Shown here piece by piece: positions 1 to 6,803 of a stretch of 8,245 bases of DNA. Each line of letters opens with the position of its first letter. Position 1 is the stretch's first letter. The stretch lies in assembly GCA_044375105.1 (NCBI GenBank), contig JBILNK010000184.1, positions 1 through 8,245 of the forward strand, read 5' to 3'. The notes under the pieces are model-generated. The model was not told the DNA's origin and did not search any database. It worked only from the letters and a program-made list of their open reading frames with translations. The position numbers and the translations under genes were made by a program. The DNA comes from JBIKLM01 sp044375105. Its GTDB lineage: Bacteria > Planctomycetota > UBA1135 > GCA-002686595.

Positions 1-78
1 CAGGCCCTCGGGGCCCGGAGGCGGCGGTGTTTCGCGGCGCAGGCGCGCCAGCCGGTGGGCGAAGGGCTCGCGGCTCAA
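1..78 (-). CDS. Start of a downstream gene, possibly MrfB/YprB-type exonuclease (partial, 3' end outside window)
   Basis: Only the first 26 codons are visible; the frame runs off the window edge. It begins with TTG (78..76) and reads roughly MSREPFAHRLARLRRETPPP, a basic helix followed by a proline run. A strong purine-rich Shine-Dalgarno tract ends five bases before the TTG, which is why I chose this start; the same frame is open further upstream but has no ATG, GTG or TTG close by. It lies 119 bases after the helicase stop on the same strand, so co-transcription is likely. In many bacteria the gene next to a MrfA/YprA helicase encodes MrfB/YprB, a DEDD-type 3'-5' exonuclease with an RNase H-like fold, and such proteins can begin with a short basic segment. 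That identity is inferred from context; no catalytic residue is in view. Confidence 0.5.
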   Translation of the reverse strand, partial: MSREPFAHRLARLRRETPPPPGPEGL

Positions 79-83
79 CGGTG

Positions 84-95
84 CTCCCCTCCCCC
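84..95 (-). promoter_or_regulatory. Shine-Dalgarno tract for the TTG-started downstream gene
   Basis: On the minus strand this reads GGGGGAGGGGAG, an unbroken purine tract with two GGAG/GGGAG cores. It ends five bases before TTG at 78, an ideal spacing. No better start is nearby, so this tract decides the start. Confidence 0.55.
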
Positions 96-197
96 AGCGC
101 AGCCGCCGCGTCTGGGCCGACCCGAGCCCGCGGCGCTCGGGCAGCGGGTCCTGATGAGCCCCAGGGGCGACGGCCGAGCGTGCTGCATGGCCCAGGG

Positions 198-3107
198 TCA
201 GGGAAGCCGGTCGCCGGGCAACAGGCGGGGACCCGCGCTCTTGCTCGGCAGCGGCGGCGGCTGCTGCTCGGCGGCGCGGCTGGCAGGTTCGGGGGGCTCC
301 ACCTCGCCGGGCGCCAGCAGGTCTTCGCCGGCGAGTTCCTCCGACAAGGGGCCGGCGAGCAGGTGCTCGAGGATGCGCCGGGCGGTCGCTTTGCCGAGCG
401 AACCGACCTCCTCCGCGGGCCCGACGCAGGCCGGACAGCCCGCCCGACACGGGCAGCCGGCCACGACCGCGTGGGCCGCCCCGAAGATCTCTTCGGCCGC
501 GGCGAACAGCTGCACGCACAGGCCCACGCCGCCCTGGACGCGATCGTAGAGCGTGATCGTCGGGCGTTCGAAATGCGGCGATTTGAGCTCGCAGGTGAGG
601 CCCAGGTCCGCCGGCTGGCAGCGCAGGAACAGGGGCGCCACGCGCCGCAGCAGCCCCCCCACCGCGGACCAGCCGGCGCCGCGGCTGCCGGCGAAGAGTT
701 CCAGCCGGCGGGCGGTCTCGAGGCCGAGGGTCAGCAGGCAGGCTTCGGTGTCGAGCTCCTCGGGCGGCAGCAGGATCTCCTCGGCACCCACGTTCTCGCG
801 GGTGTAGAAGCGGATCTTCTTGTACAGGTTCGCCAGCGTGGTCACGTGCACCTCGCCGCGCCACAAACACAGGTCTTCGCCGCCCTGCGCCGTGCGCCGC
901 TCACGGCGCGACTCGAGCCGCAGCACGCGCACCTCGGTCTCGGTCTGGGCGTCGGTGAAATAATCGCTTTCGACCGCACGCGCGTAGGCGCGCCGGTTCT
1001 TGTAATCGAAGCGTTCGATCTTCCAGGTCTCGCCTTCGACCTGGTAGATCGCGCCCTCGTGCACGGTCACGATCGAACCGGCCCGATCGACCTCGCCCAG
1101 GGCCTTGCCGGTGTCGGCGTCCAGCACCAGCACGTTGTCCGGTTCGCCCCCGGCCAGGGACACGTCCTGGGCCGGATAGGCATCGGCCATCCAATACCAG
1201 GTCGAGGGCCGGCGCCCGGCCACCGGGGCGCGCAGCGGGTCCTCGCGCTTGTGCAGCAGGCCGGCTCCGTCGGCCAGATAATCGAGGATGTCGGCCAGGT
1301 GCGGCGACTCGCCGAAGCCCTCGACCCGCACCGCGCCGTGGGCGTCGAGCTGCTCGTGGAAGGGCAGCTCGAAGGCCGCGCACTTGAGCTGCTCGCTGAG
1401 CACCACCAGGTTGTCCGGATCGAGGCCCAAGCTCTCGCGCGGCGCGGCGAACAGGTACTCGGGATGCTGAGCCAGGTATTGGTCCAGGGGATCGGAACGC
1501 GCGATCAGCAGCGCCAACGAGGCCTGCCCGCGCCGCCCGACTCGGCCGACGCGCTGCCAGAAGGACGCCTGGCTGCCCGGATACCCCACCAGCACGGCCA
1601 CGTCGAGCTGGCCCACGTCGATGCCCAGCTCGAGCGCGTTGGTGGTCACCACGACCTTGACCTCGCCGCGGCGCAGCCCGTCTTCGATCTCGCGCCGCAA
1701 GAGCGGCAGATAGCCGCCGCGATAGCCGCGGATCTCCTCCGGGGCCAGGCCCAGCTCGCGGGCACCTTCCTTCAGGTAGCGGGTCAAGACCTCGACCGAG
1801 GTGCGCCGGTTGCAGAAGAAGATCGTCTGATGGCCGGGTCCCACCAGGTGGCGCGCCAGGCGCCGGGCCTCTTCGATCGCGCTGGCGCGCAGACCGGCGA
1901 TCGGATCCAAGAGCGGCGGATCGTAGACGGCGAACAGGCGCTCGGCGGAGGGCGAGCCGTCTTCGCTGACCACCTCCACGGGGCGTCCGATCAGGGTGCG
2001 CGCGTGGCCGGCCGGGTCGCGCAGGGTCGCCGAAGAGAGCAAGAAACGCGGGTCGGCGCCGTAGAAGCGCGCGATGCGCACCAAACGGCGCAGCACGTTG
2101 GCCACGCTGGAGCCCAGCACGCCGGCCAGGGTGTGCACCTCGTCGATGACCACGAACTCGAGGTCACGGAACAGATCGGCCCACTTGGCGTGGTTGGGCA
2201 GGATGCCGCTGTGCAGCATCCACGGGTTGGTCAGCAGCACGTCCCCGCGCTCCCGCAGGGTGCGGCGCACGGAGGGCGGCGTGTCGCCGTCGTAGGTGAA
2301 GGAGTGCACGCCGCCCAGGGCCGGCACCGCTTCCGCCAGGCCCGTCAGCAGCCGATTGAGGCCGCTGGACTGGTCCTGGGAGAGGGCCTTGGTGGGAAAC
2401 AGCCAGAGCGAGCGCGAGCGCCGCCCGCTGCCGCTCTCGACGCTCTCGATCAGGCGCTGCAGCACCGGCAGGGTGTAGGCGATCGTCTTGCCGGAGGCCG
2501 TGGGCGTGGCCACGAGCACGTCGCGGCCCGCCAGGGCCAGCTCGACGGCGCGCGCCTGGTGCACGAACAGCTCGGATTTCCCGGCCGCGGCCAACAGCGC
2601 CTTGAGGCGCGGATCGAGGCGCTCCGGGAGCGGCGCGAAGCGCGGCGCGCGCGCCGGGACCTCGCGCCAGTTGACGATCCGGGCCTGCATCACTGGGTCA
2701 CAGGCCAGCCGCGCGGCGATCCGCCGAACCCCCAGGCCGGCCCGGGCCCGGCGCGGACCGCCCGTGTCCGGCGCCGGGGTCAACTCGTCCGCCCCGGGCA
2801 AGAGCCGGGCGCGCGGCGGGGTCCCGGCGCCGCGGAGTTCGAGATCCCGCCGCTCGAGACCCGGCGCTTCGGCGGCGCCCGGCGCTGTCCCGCGGACCGG
2901 CAACGGGGCCTGCGAGGGCAGCGCGGGCTCGGGTTCCGCGGCCCCTCCGGCCGGGGACGTCCCGGGCGCCCCGCGGCCGGTCGGAGCGGCCGGCGGGATC
3001 GCGGCCGGCGGACCGGCGGGCAGATCGGAACCCGACTCCAACTGGCCGGGGGACGGGTGGCGGTCACGCATGGTCTGCCCGTTCGGCTTTCGTTCGGGCA
3101 AGGGCAC
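198..3107 (-). CDS. mrfA: MrfA/YprA-family DEVH-box helicase with C-terminal DUF1998 zinc domain
   Basis: A superfamily 2 ATP-dependent DNA helicase, 969 residues from GTG 3107. Motifs in order: Walker A TPTASGKT (201-208), Ia FPTKALSQDQ (near 237-246), LLTNPWML (291-298), DEVH (322-325), SSAT (358-361), FFCNRRTSVEVL (430-441), VVVTTNALELGIDVG (485-499) and QRVGRVGRRG (518-527; the common GRAGR is GRVGR here). The C-terminal part has YDRVQGGVGLC (854-864) and a C-x-C-x3-C-x2-C cluster (C885, C887, C891, C894), typical of the DUF1998/MrfA zinc-binding domain. In Bacillus subtilis MrfA works with exonuclease MrfB in excision of mitomycin C damage. Residues 1 to about 125 are a Pro/Gly/Ala/Arg-rich extension; the conserved part begins near RIAARLACDPVMQARIVNWREVPAR, so ATG 2690 (M140) falls inside it and is probably too late. 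GTG 3107 and ATG 3071 are the realistic starts; neither has a good ribosome binding site. A proline-rich tail ends the protein. Confidence 0.93.
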   Translation of the reverse strand: MPLPERKPNGQTMRDRHPSPGQLESGSDLPAGPPAAIPPAAPTGRGAPGTSPAGGAAEPEPALPSQAPLPVRGTAPGAAEAPGLERRDLELRGAGTPPRARLLPGADELTPAPDTGGPRRARAGLGVRRIAARLACDPVMQARIVNWREVPARAPRFAPLPERLDPRLKALLAAAGKSELFVHQARAVELALAGRDVLVATPTASGKTIAYTLPVLQRLIESVESGSGRRSRSLWLFPTKALSQDQSSGLNRLLTGLAEAVPALGGVHSFTYDGDTPPSVRRTLRERGDVLLTNPWMLHSGILPNHAKWADLFRDLEFVVIDEVHTLAGVLGSSVANVLRRLVRIARFYGADPRFLLSSATLRDPAGHARTLIGRPVEVVSEDGSPSAERLFAVYDPPLLDPIAGLRASAIEEARRLARHLVGPGHQTIFFCNRRTSVEVLTRYLKEGARELGLAPEEIRGYRGGYLPLLRREIEDGLRRGEVKVVVTTNALELGIDVGQLDVAVLVGYPGSQASFWQRVGRVGRRGQASLALLIARSDPLDQYLAQHPEYLFAAPRESLGLDPDNLVVLSEQLKCAAFELPFHEQLDAHGAVRVEGFGESPHLADILDYLADGAGLLHKREDPLRAPVAGRRPSTWYWMADAYPAQDVSLAGGEPDNVLVLDADTGKALGEVDRAGSIVTVHEGAIYQVEGETWKIERFDYKNRRAYARAVESDYFTDAQTETEVRVLRLESRRERRTAQGGEDLCLWRGEVHVTTLANLYKKIRFYTRENVGAEEILLPPEELDTEACLLTLGLETARRLELFAGSRGAGWSAVGGLLRRVAPLFLRCQPADLGLTCELKSPHFERPTITLYDRVQGGVGLCVQLFAAAEEIFGAAHAVVAGCPCRAGCPACVGPAEEVGSLGKATARRILEHLLAGPLSEELAGEDLLAPGEVEPPEPASRAAEQQPPPLPSKSAGPRLLPGDRLP
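3080..3097. repeat. Two CGTTCGG direct repeats one helical turn apart
   Basis: CGTTCGG occurs at 3080-3086 and 3091-3097, 11 bases start to start. The pair sits within a TGCCCG (3076-3081) / CGGGCA (3095-3100) inverted repeat. It lies just upstream of ATG 3071, the alternative helicase start, and inside the coding frame if GTG 3107 is used. Spacing of one turn would suit a regulator binding one face of the DNA, but the repeats are short and no promoter boxes are recognisable, so a regulatory role is speculative. Confidence 0.2.
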
Positions 3108-3194
3108 AGCTTGGCGGCCGCGAGCGCGACGCTCAAGGGCCGAGCGGGCCGCGCCCGGCCCCGGGACTGGCGCCGCCCTCCCGCGCGGCCGACC

Positions 3195-3240
3195 CGGGCC
3201 TGCGCGGAGACCGGGCCCCCCCGATGCCCGGGCAGGCCCG
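3195..3240 (-). terminator. Long bulged GC-rich hairpin between the DUF4340 and helicase genes
   Basis: A perfect 9-base inverted repeat (CGGGCCTGC at 3195-3203 with GCAGGCCCG at 3232-3240) stacks on an inner 6-base pair of arms (CCGGGC 3211-3216 with GCCCGG 3226-3231). A 7-base bulge lies on one side and the loop has nine bases. The hairpin begins 34 bases after the DUF4340 stop in the direction of transcription. There is no U-tract after it, so it is not a classic intrinsic terminator. It could still pause or end transcription, protect the 3' end of the upstream mRNA, or act in the helicase leader. The rest of the 3108-3274 spacer shows no recognisable gene or promoter. Confidence 0.35.
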
Positions 3241-3274
3241 CCTCAAGGAGCCCGCCGCCGGGCCTTCGGTGCGC

Positions 3275-5155
3275 TCAACGCAGCAGCTCCAGGGCGCGCT
3301 CGAAGGCCTCGACCCGCGCCGGACCGATGCGGTCATCGAACTCGAGCCAAACTTGCCCCTGGGGATCGCGGGCAAGCCGGTAGCGACCGGCGGGCCCATC
3401 CACCGGCACCACGCGCACCTCGAGGACCGGGCCGGACCCGAGGGTCTCCAGGCTCGGCACGCCGGGGCCGAGCTCCCAGCCTTCGACCTTGGGCCCGATC
3501 AGCGCGTCGACCAGGCCCGCGAACCGCTTGTCCTCCGCGATCAGGCCCTCGGGGCACCAAATCGCCTTCTCGCGCTCGCGCACCCACACCTTGGAGCTGC
3601 CGGCGACCTCCAATTCGATGCGCGCGAGGCCCAGCTCTTCGAGCTCGAAGGGCGCCTTGGAGAGCAGATCCACGGCCCGCACCAGCAGGCGCCCATCGAT
3701 CGGCGGGGTCACGAAGTGCCAGGGCGTTTCGCCGCGCCGGCGCAGCCAGCTGCCGGCCACACCGGCGAGCTCGCCGTGGCCGCCCAGCTCGACGGCTTGC
3801 GGCTCGGCCGTCGCGGTTTCGAGCCGCAGCCATCCGGACGCCACGGTGCTGGGCGCTTCTCCCGGATCGATCGCCGCCGCGCTCGAAAGCGACAGCAGCG
3901 GCGCCAGGAAGTCGGAGCACAGCCCGCGATCCGCGAGCCTCCATTCGGGCTCGGCAGCGCCGCGCTCGGCCACGTCGAAGGCCGGCGTGCGCTGGCGCAG
4001 GATCAGGCCCGAACCGGGCTCGCGGCCTGCGGATCGAGCCAGGGGCCCATCCAGCTCGACCTCGAACCGCAACAGGTCCTCGCGGCGCACGGAGAACAGG
4101 TTGGCGTCCACCAATTCGAGCGCCGGCTGCGTCAGGGAGCGCAGCAGCGAGGCGTCCACCCGGAACACGTTGGGCAGGCCCTCGCGCCGCACGAACCAGA
4201 TGTCCTCGCCGAGGAGTTCCTCGACCGAGGACTCGGGACCGACCTCGGCCCCGGCGGCGAAGGCGAGCCGCTCGCGGCGATCGGGGCCGAGCTCGATCGC
4301 CAGTTCGAACCAGGGCCGATCGAGGCCGTAGGGCGTCAGGTCCTGGGGCTGATCGTCGGGAAAGGCCGTGGCGCGGGCCTGGGACAGGATCATCAGCAGG
4401 CTGTAGGCCAAACTGGGGTTGGCGCGCGCGCGGAACGGGCTGGAGAGCTCCCACTGGCCGGCGCCCTGCTCGAGGCGCAGGGTCAGGTCGGCCGGATCGA
4501 GCGGCGTCCCCGGGGTGCGTTCACCGCCGGGTCCGGGGCCCGGCGCCCCGCTCAGCAAGGGCGGCTCGAAGCGGCCCCGGCGTTCGAGCACGGTGACCTC
4601 CTGGGGCAGGAACTCGAGCAGACGTTTGGAGCGATAGAAGCTCAGGTCGAACTCGAGCAGCTCGCGCAGCCCGCGGCTGACCCGCACGATGCCGGGCTGG
4701 CCCTCGCGCGCTGCGAAGACGTGCTCGCCATCCACGTCCAGGGCGCCGATCCGCACGCTGGTCACCCGCTCGCCAGCGCCGGCGATGCGCTCGTAGAGCA
4801 CCACGCGCGCGCGCTCCGGGGCCAGCTCGACCCGCGCCGGGTCGGCCCCGGGCGCCGGCTCGGCCGGGGAATTGCGCAGCGCGTCGATCAGCTGCCGCAC
4901 GACGCCGTCCTCGGCCCGCCAGGGGATCGGATCCGTGATCAACCAGAGGCCGGCGGAATCGCGCTCGAAGGTGATGGCCGTATCGCGCGGCAGGTTCTCG
5001 AAACGCAGCTTGTAGAGCCGCGAGGATTCCACGTCAGCCGCCAGGCCGGGGGCCTGGCGCGTGTCGAAGCGTTGGTCTTCCTCGCGTCCGCTCCACCACA
5101 GGGCCGCGAGGCCGATCAGCAGCAGGGCAGCGAGAGCCAGGCGACGCAGGAACAT
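3275..5155 (-). CDS. DUF4340-domain membrane-anchored protein of a Gld-type ABC system
   Basis: 626 residues from ATG 5155. One hydrophobic helix (about 5-21) preceded by Arg4-Arg5 predicts a signal anchor with the rest outside the cytoplasm; no lipobox cysteine follows. The body shows repeated modules of the kind seen in DUF4340: a tryptophan plus a 'P...D' turn, then a helix, for example W71-LITDPIPWRAED, QWELSSPFRARANPSLAYSL (234-253) with DLTPYGLDRPWFELAIEL (272-289), EWRLADRGLCSDFLAPLL (404-421) and PWHFVTPPIDGRLLVRAVDLL (478-498). A Pro/Gly-rich linker lies at about 198-222. Proteins with this domain commonly follow gldG-like genes, as here, 64 bases downstream; their biochemical role is unknown, so a partner or substrate-handling role for the transporter is inference. 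The start has no recognisable Shine-Dalgarno sequence, but the anchor helix requires it or an earlier codon. The stop is 167 bases before the helicase GTG. Confidence 0.8.
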   Translation of the reverse strand: MFLRRLALAALLLIGLAALWWSGREEDQRFDTRQAPGLAADVESSRLYKLRFENLPRDTAITFERDSAGLWLITDPIPWRAEDGVVRQLIDALRNSPAEPAPGADPARVELAPERARVVLYERIAGAGERVTSVRIGALDVDGEHVFAAREGQPGIVRVSRGLRELLEFDLSFYRSKRLLEFLPQEVTVLERRGRFEPPLLSGAPGPGPGGERTPGTPLDPADLTLRLEQGAGQWELSSPFRARANPSLAYSLLMILSQARATAFPDDQPQDLTPYGLDRPWFELAIELGPDRRERLAFAAGAEVGPESSVEELLGEDIWFVRREGLPNVFRVDASLLRSLTQPALELVDANLFSVRREDLLRFEVELDGPLARSAGREPGSGLILRQRTPAFDVAERGAAEPEWRLADRGLCSDFLAPLLSLSSAAAIDPGEAPSTVASGWLRLETATAEPQAVELGGHGELAGVAGSWLRRRGETPWHFVTPPIDGRLLVRAVDLLSKAPFELEELGLARIELEVAGSSKVWVREREKAIWCPEGLIAEDKRFAGLVDALIGPKVEGWELGPGVPSLETLGSGPVLEVRVVPVDGPAGRYRLARDPQGQVWLEFDDRIGPARVEAFERALELLR

Positions 5156-5182
5156 GGGCGACGGCGGGAGGCGGAGCCGAAC

Positions 5183-5201
5183 GGGGCGGGAAGGGGCGGG
5201 G
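5183..5201 (+). other. Predicted G-quadruplex motif with very short loops
   Basis: The plus strand reads GGGGCGGGAAGGGGCGGGG: four G-runs of at least three separated by loops of 1, 2 and 1 bases, also two copies of GGGGCGGG. Loops this short are associated with very stable quadruplexes. It sits in the 64-base gap between the GldG stop and the DUF4340 start. Because the genes are read from the minus strand, the G-rich strand is the transcription template and the mRNA is C-rich here. Confidence 0.6.
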
Positions 5202-5219
5202 CCAAGCGCAGGGGACGGA

Positions 5220-6803
5220 TCAGCCCCGGCGACGCAGCACGAACAGGAGCCCGCCGACCAACAAGGCCGCCAGCGGCGGCAGGTATCCGAGGCCGGCCAG
5301 GGTGCGCGCCACCCGGGGGTCGCGAGCCAGGTCGAGCTTGCTCTCGAACAGGTCCTTGGCGGCGACCCGCACGCGGAAGTCGCGATCCGCCAGCCAGTCG
5401 AAGCAGTTGATCGCGAAATCGCGGTTGTAGTCGAACAGGCGATCGTCCAGGAACGACGGGGTGGGCAGGCCCACCACGCGGCCCTTGACCTGCTTCAGAT
5501 CGGTGCGCGCCGGGAACTCGCAGGCCATCGCCAGGCGCACGCGGCCCTGGTCCTCGCGGCCGGACTCGAAGCGGAAATCCGGCAGGCCGTCGGGCCCGGG
5601 CAGGTCGCGCCAAGCGTCCGGCGGCGAGCTGATCAGATCGAGAACCGTGCCGCCCTCGGGCGTCGCCCCGCGCTCGAAACTGCGCGAGAAGGAGACCAGC
5701 AGGTTGCGATTGCGTTCCCACAAGGGCCGGGTGATCGGGTGCGACGAGGAGGTGTCCTTGCCGGGGATGCGCAGCTCGGCACATTCGGGGCGGCCGTCCT
5801 GCAGGAGTCCCGAGCGCGGATCGACCACTGGCGCACACACCAGCCCCTTGACCAGCCGCATGCCGTAGCGCAGCAGCAGACGCTCGAGCTCGCTCTCCTG
5901 CTCCTGGGCCTTCATCGGCAGGGCCAGCAGCAGCCGTCCGCCGCGGCTCAGGAAATCGTCGAGCGCCAGCCGGCCAGCGTCCTGGAACGGATCGCTGGCG
6001 CCCACGATGGCCAGCACGTCCGCGTCGGCCGGAACGGGACCGTCGCGCTGCGGGCTCCACTCGCCCAGCTCGAAGCCCTCGGCGGCCAGCTCGGCCCACA
6101 GGCGCGTGACCGCATAGCCCTGCGGATCGCTGCTGCGTCCGCTGAGCTCGCCCTGGCCAATCGAGAAGACCACCTTGGGCGCCTGGTCGCTGGAGACCTG
6201 GCCGAGGGCCTCGGCGAAGACCTCCTCGCCGCGCCACTCGAGGATGCGCGGCTCCTCGCGGCTGTAGGGATCGCCCCAGTCCACCTCGCAAGCGTCGGGA
6301 ATCAACCGGAAAACCGTGCGCCGCTCGCCGCGCGAGACCGCCACGGCCGAGAGGATCTGGCCGTAGGGCGTGTTGCCGTACAGGGCGCTGCTGTCGAGGC
6401 GCAGCTCGTCGAGGCGCGCCTCGACGCGCGCCAGATCGCCGACCAGGTCGTGGGCCTTGACCACCAGCCGGTCCGGCGCCGACTCGCCCGCGTCGGCGAA
6501 GAAGTCCTGCGCCAGGCTCTGGGCCCGGGCCACCACCGCCTGGGCCGCGCGTCCGGCGGGGCGGAAGAACAGGTCGACCGTGACCGGGCCCGGGAGCCCG
6601 CGCAGGAGCTCCAGGGTCTGCGGGTCGAGGCTGTTGGCGCGGTCGACGGTCAGGTCCCGGCGCCAGCGCAGGGAGCCGCGGTCGAACACCGCGATGGTCA
6701 GCACGGCCACGCCCAGGGCCAGCAGCACGAGCAGGCCGACCTGCAGGCCGAGTCCGAAGCGCGTGAAACGGCCCACGCCGCCGGTCCGATCGCTCACGCC
6801 CAT
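5220..6803 (-). CDS. gldG: GldG-like auxiliary protein of an ABC-2 transport system
   Basis: 527 residues, starting at ATG 6803, which overlaps the permease stop by ten bases and has GGAG eight bases upstream. The frame is open up to 7478, but that stretch merely overlaps the permease gene. Architecture fits the GldG/ABC-transporter-auxiliary family: an N-terminal membrane helix (about 20-40), the signature RRDLTVDRANSLDPQTLELL (48-67; family pattern 'DLT..k..SLs..t...L'), then a periplasmic domain with VVFSIGQGEL (211-220; family 'G..GE' loop), ADVLAIVGAS (261-270) and GGRLLLAL (288-295). A late segment LFDYNRDFAINCFDWLADRD (456-475) precedes a C-terminal membrane helix (about 507-524) ending RRRG. 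In Flavobacterium GldF, GldG and GldA are needed for gliding, but homologues are common in non-gliding bacteria, so the symbol indicates family and not function. The substrate is unknown. Confidence 0.88.
   Translation of the reverse strand: MGVSDRTGGVGRFTRFGLGLQVGLLVLLALGVAVLTIAVFDRGSLRWRRDLTVDRANSLDPQTLELLRGLPGPVTVDLFFRPAGRAAQAVVARAQSLAQDFFADAGESAPDRLVVKAHDLVGDLARVEARLDELRLDSSALYGNTPYGQILSAVAVSRGERRTVFRLIPDACEVDWGDPYSREEPRILEWRGEEVFAEALGQVSSDQAPKVVFSIGQGELSGRSSDPQGYAVTRLWAELAAEGFELGEWSPQRDGPVPADADVLAIVGASDPFQDAGRLALDDFLSRGGRLLLALPMKAQEQESELERLLLRYGMRLVKGLVCAPVVDPRSGLLQDGRPECAELRIPGKDTSSSHPITRPLWERNRNLLVSFSRSFERGATPEGGTVLDLISSPPDAWRDLPGPDGLPDFRFESGREDQGRVRLAMACEFPARTDLKQVKGRVVGLPTPSFLDDRLFDYNRDFAINCFDWLADRDFRVRVAAKDLFESKLDLARDPRVARTLAGLGYLPPLAALLVGGLLFVLRRRG

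Noticed and set aside
75..188. A 37-codon minus-strand frame from ATG 188 to a TGA overlapping TTG 78
   Set aside because: It has no ribosome binding site, a composition like random GC-rich DNA and no recognisable feature. It might be a leader peptide coupled to the next gene, but nothing supports this.
27..3383. A 1118-codon plus-strand open frame
   Set aside because: It runs antisense to the helicase gene, which has every expected motif. Its translation is rich in Arg, Gly, Ala and Gln with no recognisable domain, as expected of a high-GC shadow frame.
3333..4454. Minus-strand 373-codon frame inside the DUF4340 gene
   Set aside because: An out-of-frame shadow rich in Arg, Ala and Gly; the DUF4340 frame has a signal anchor and family-like modules.
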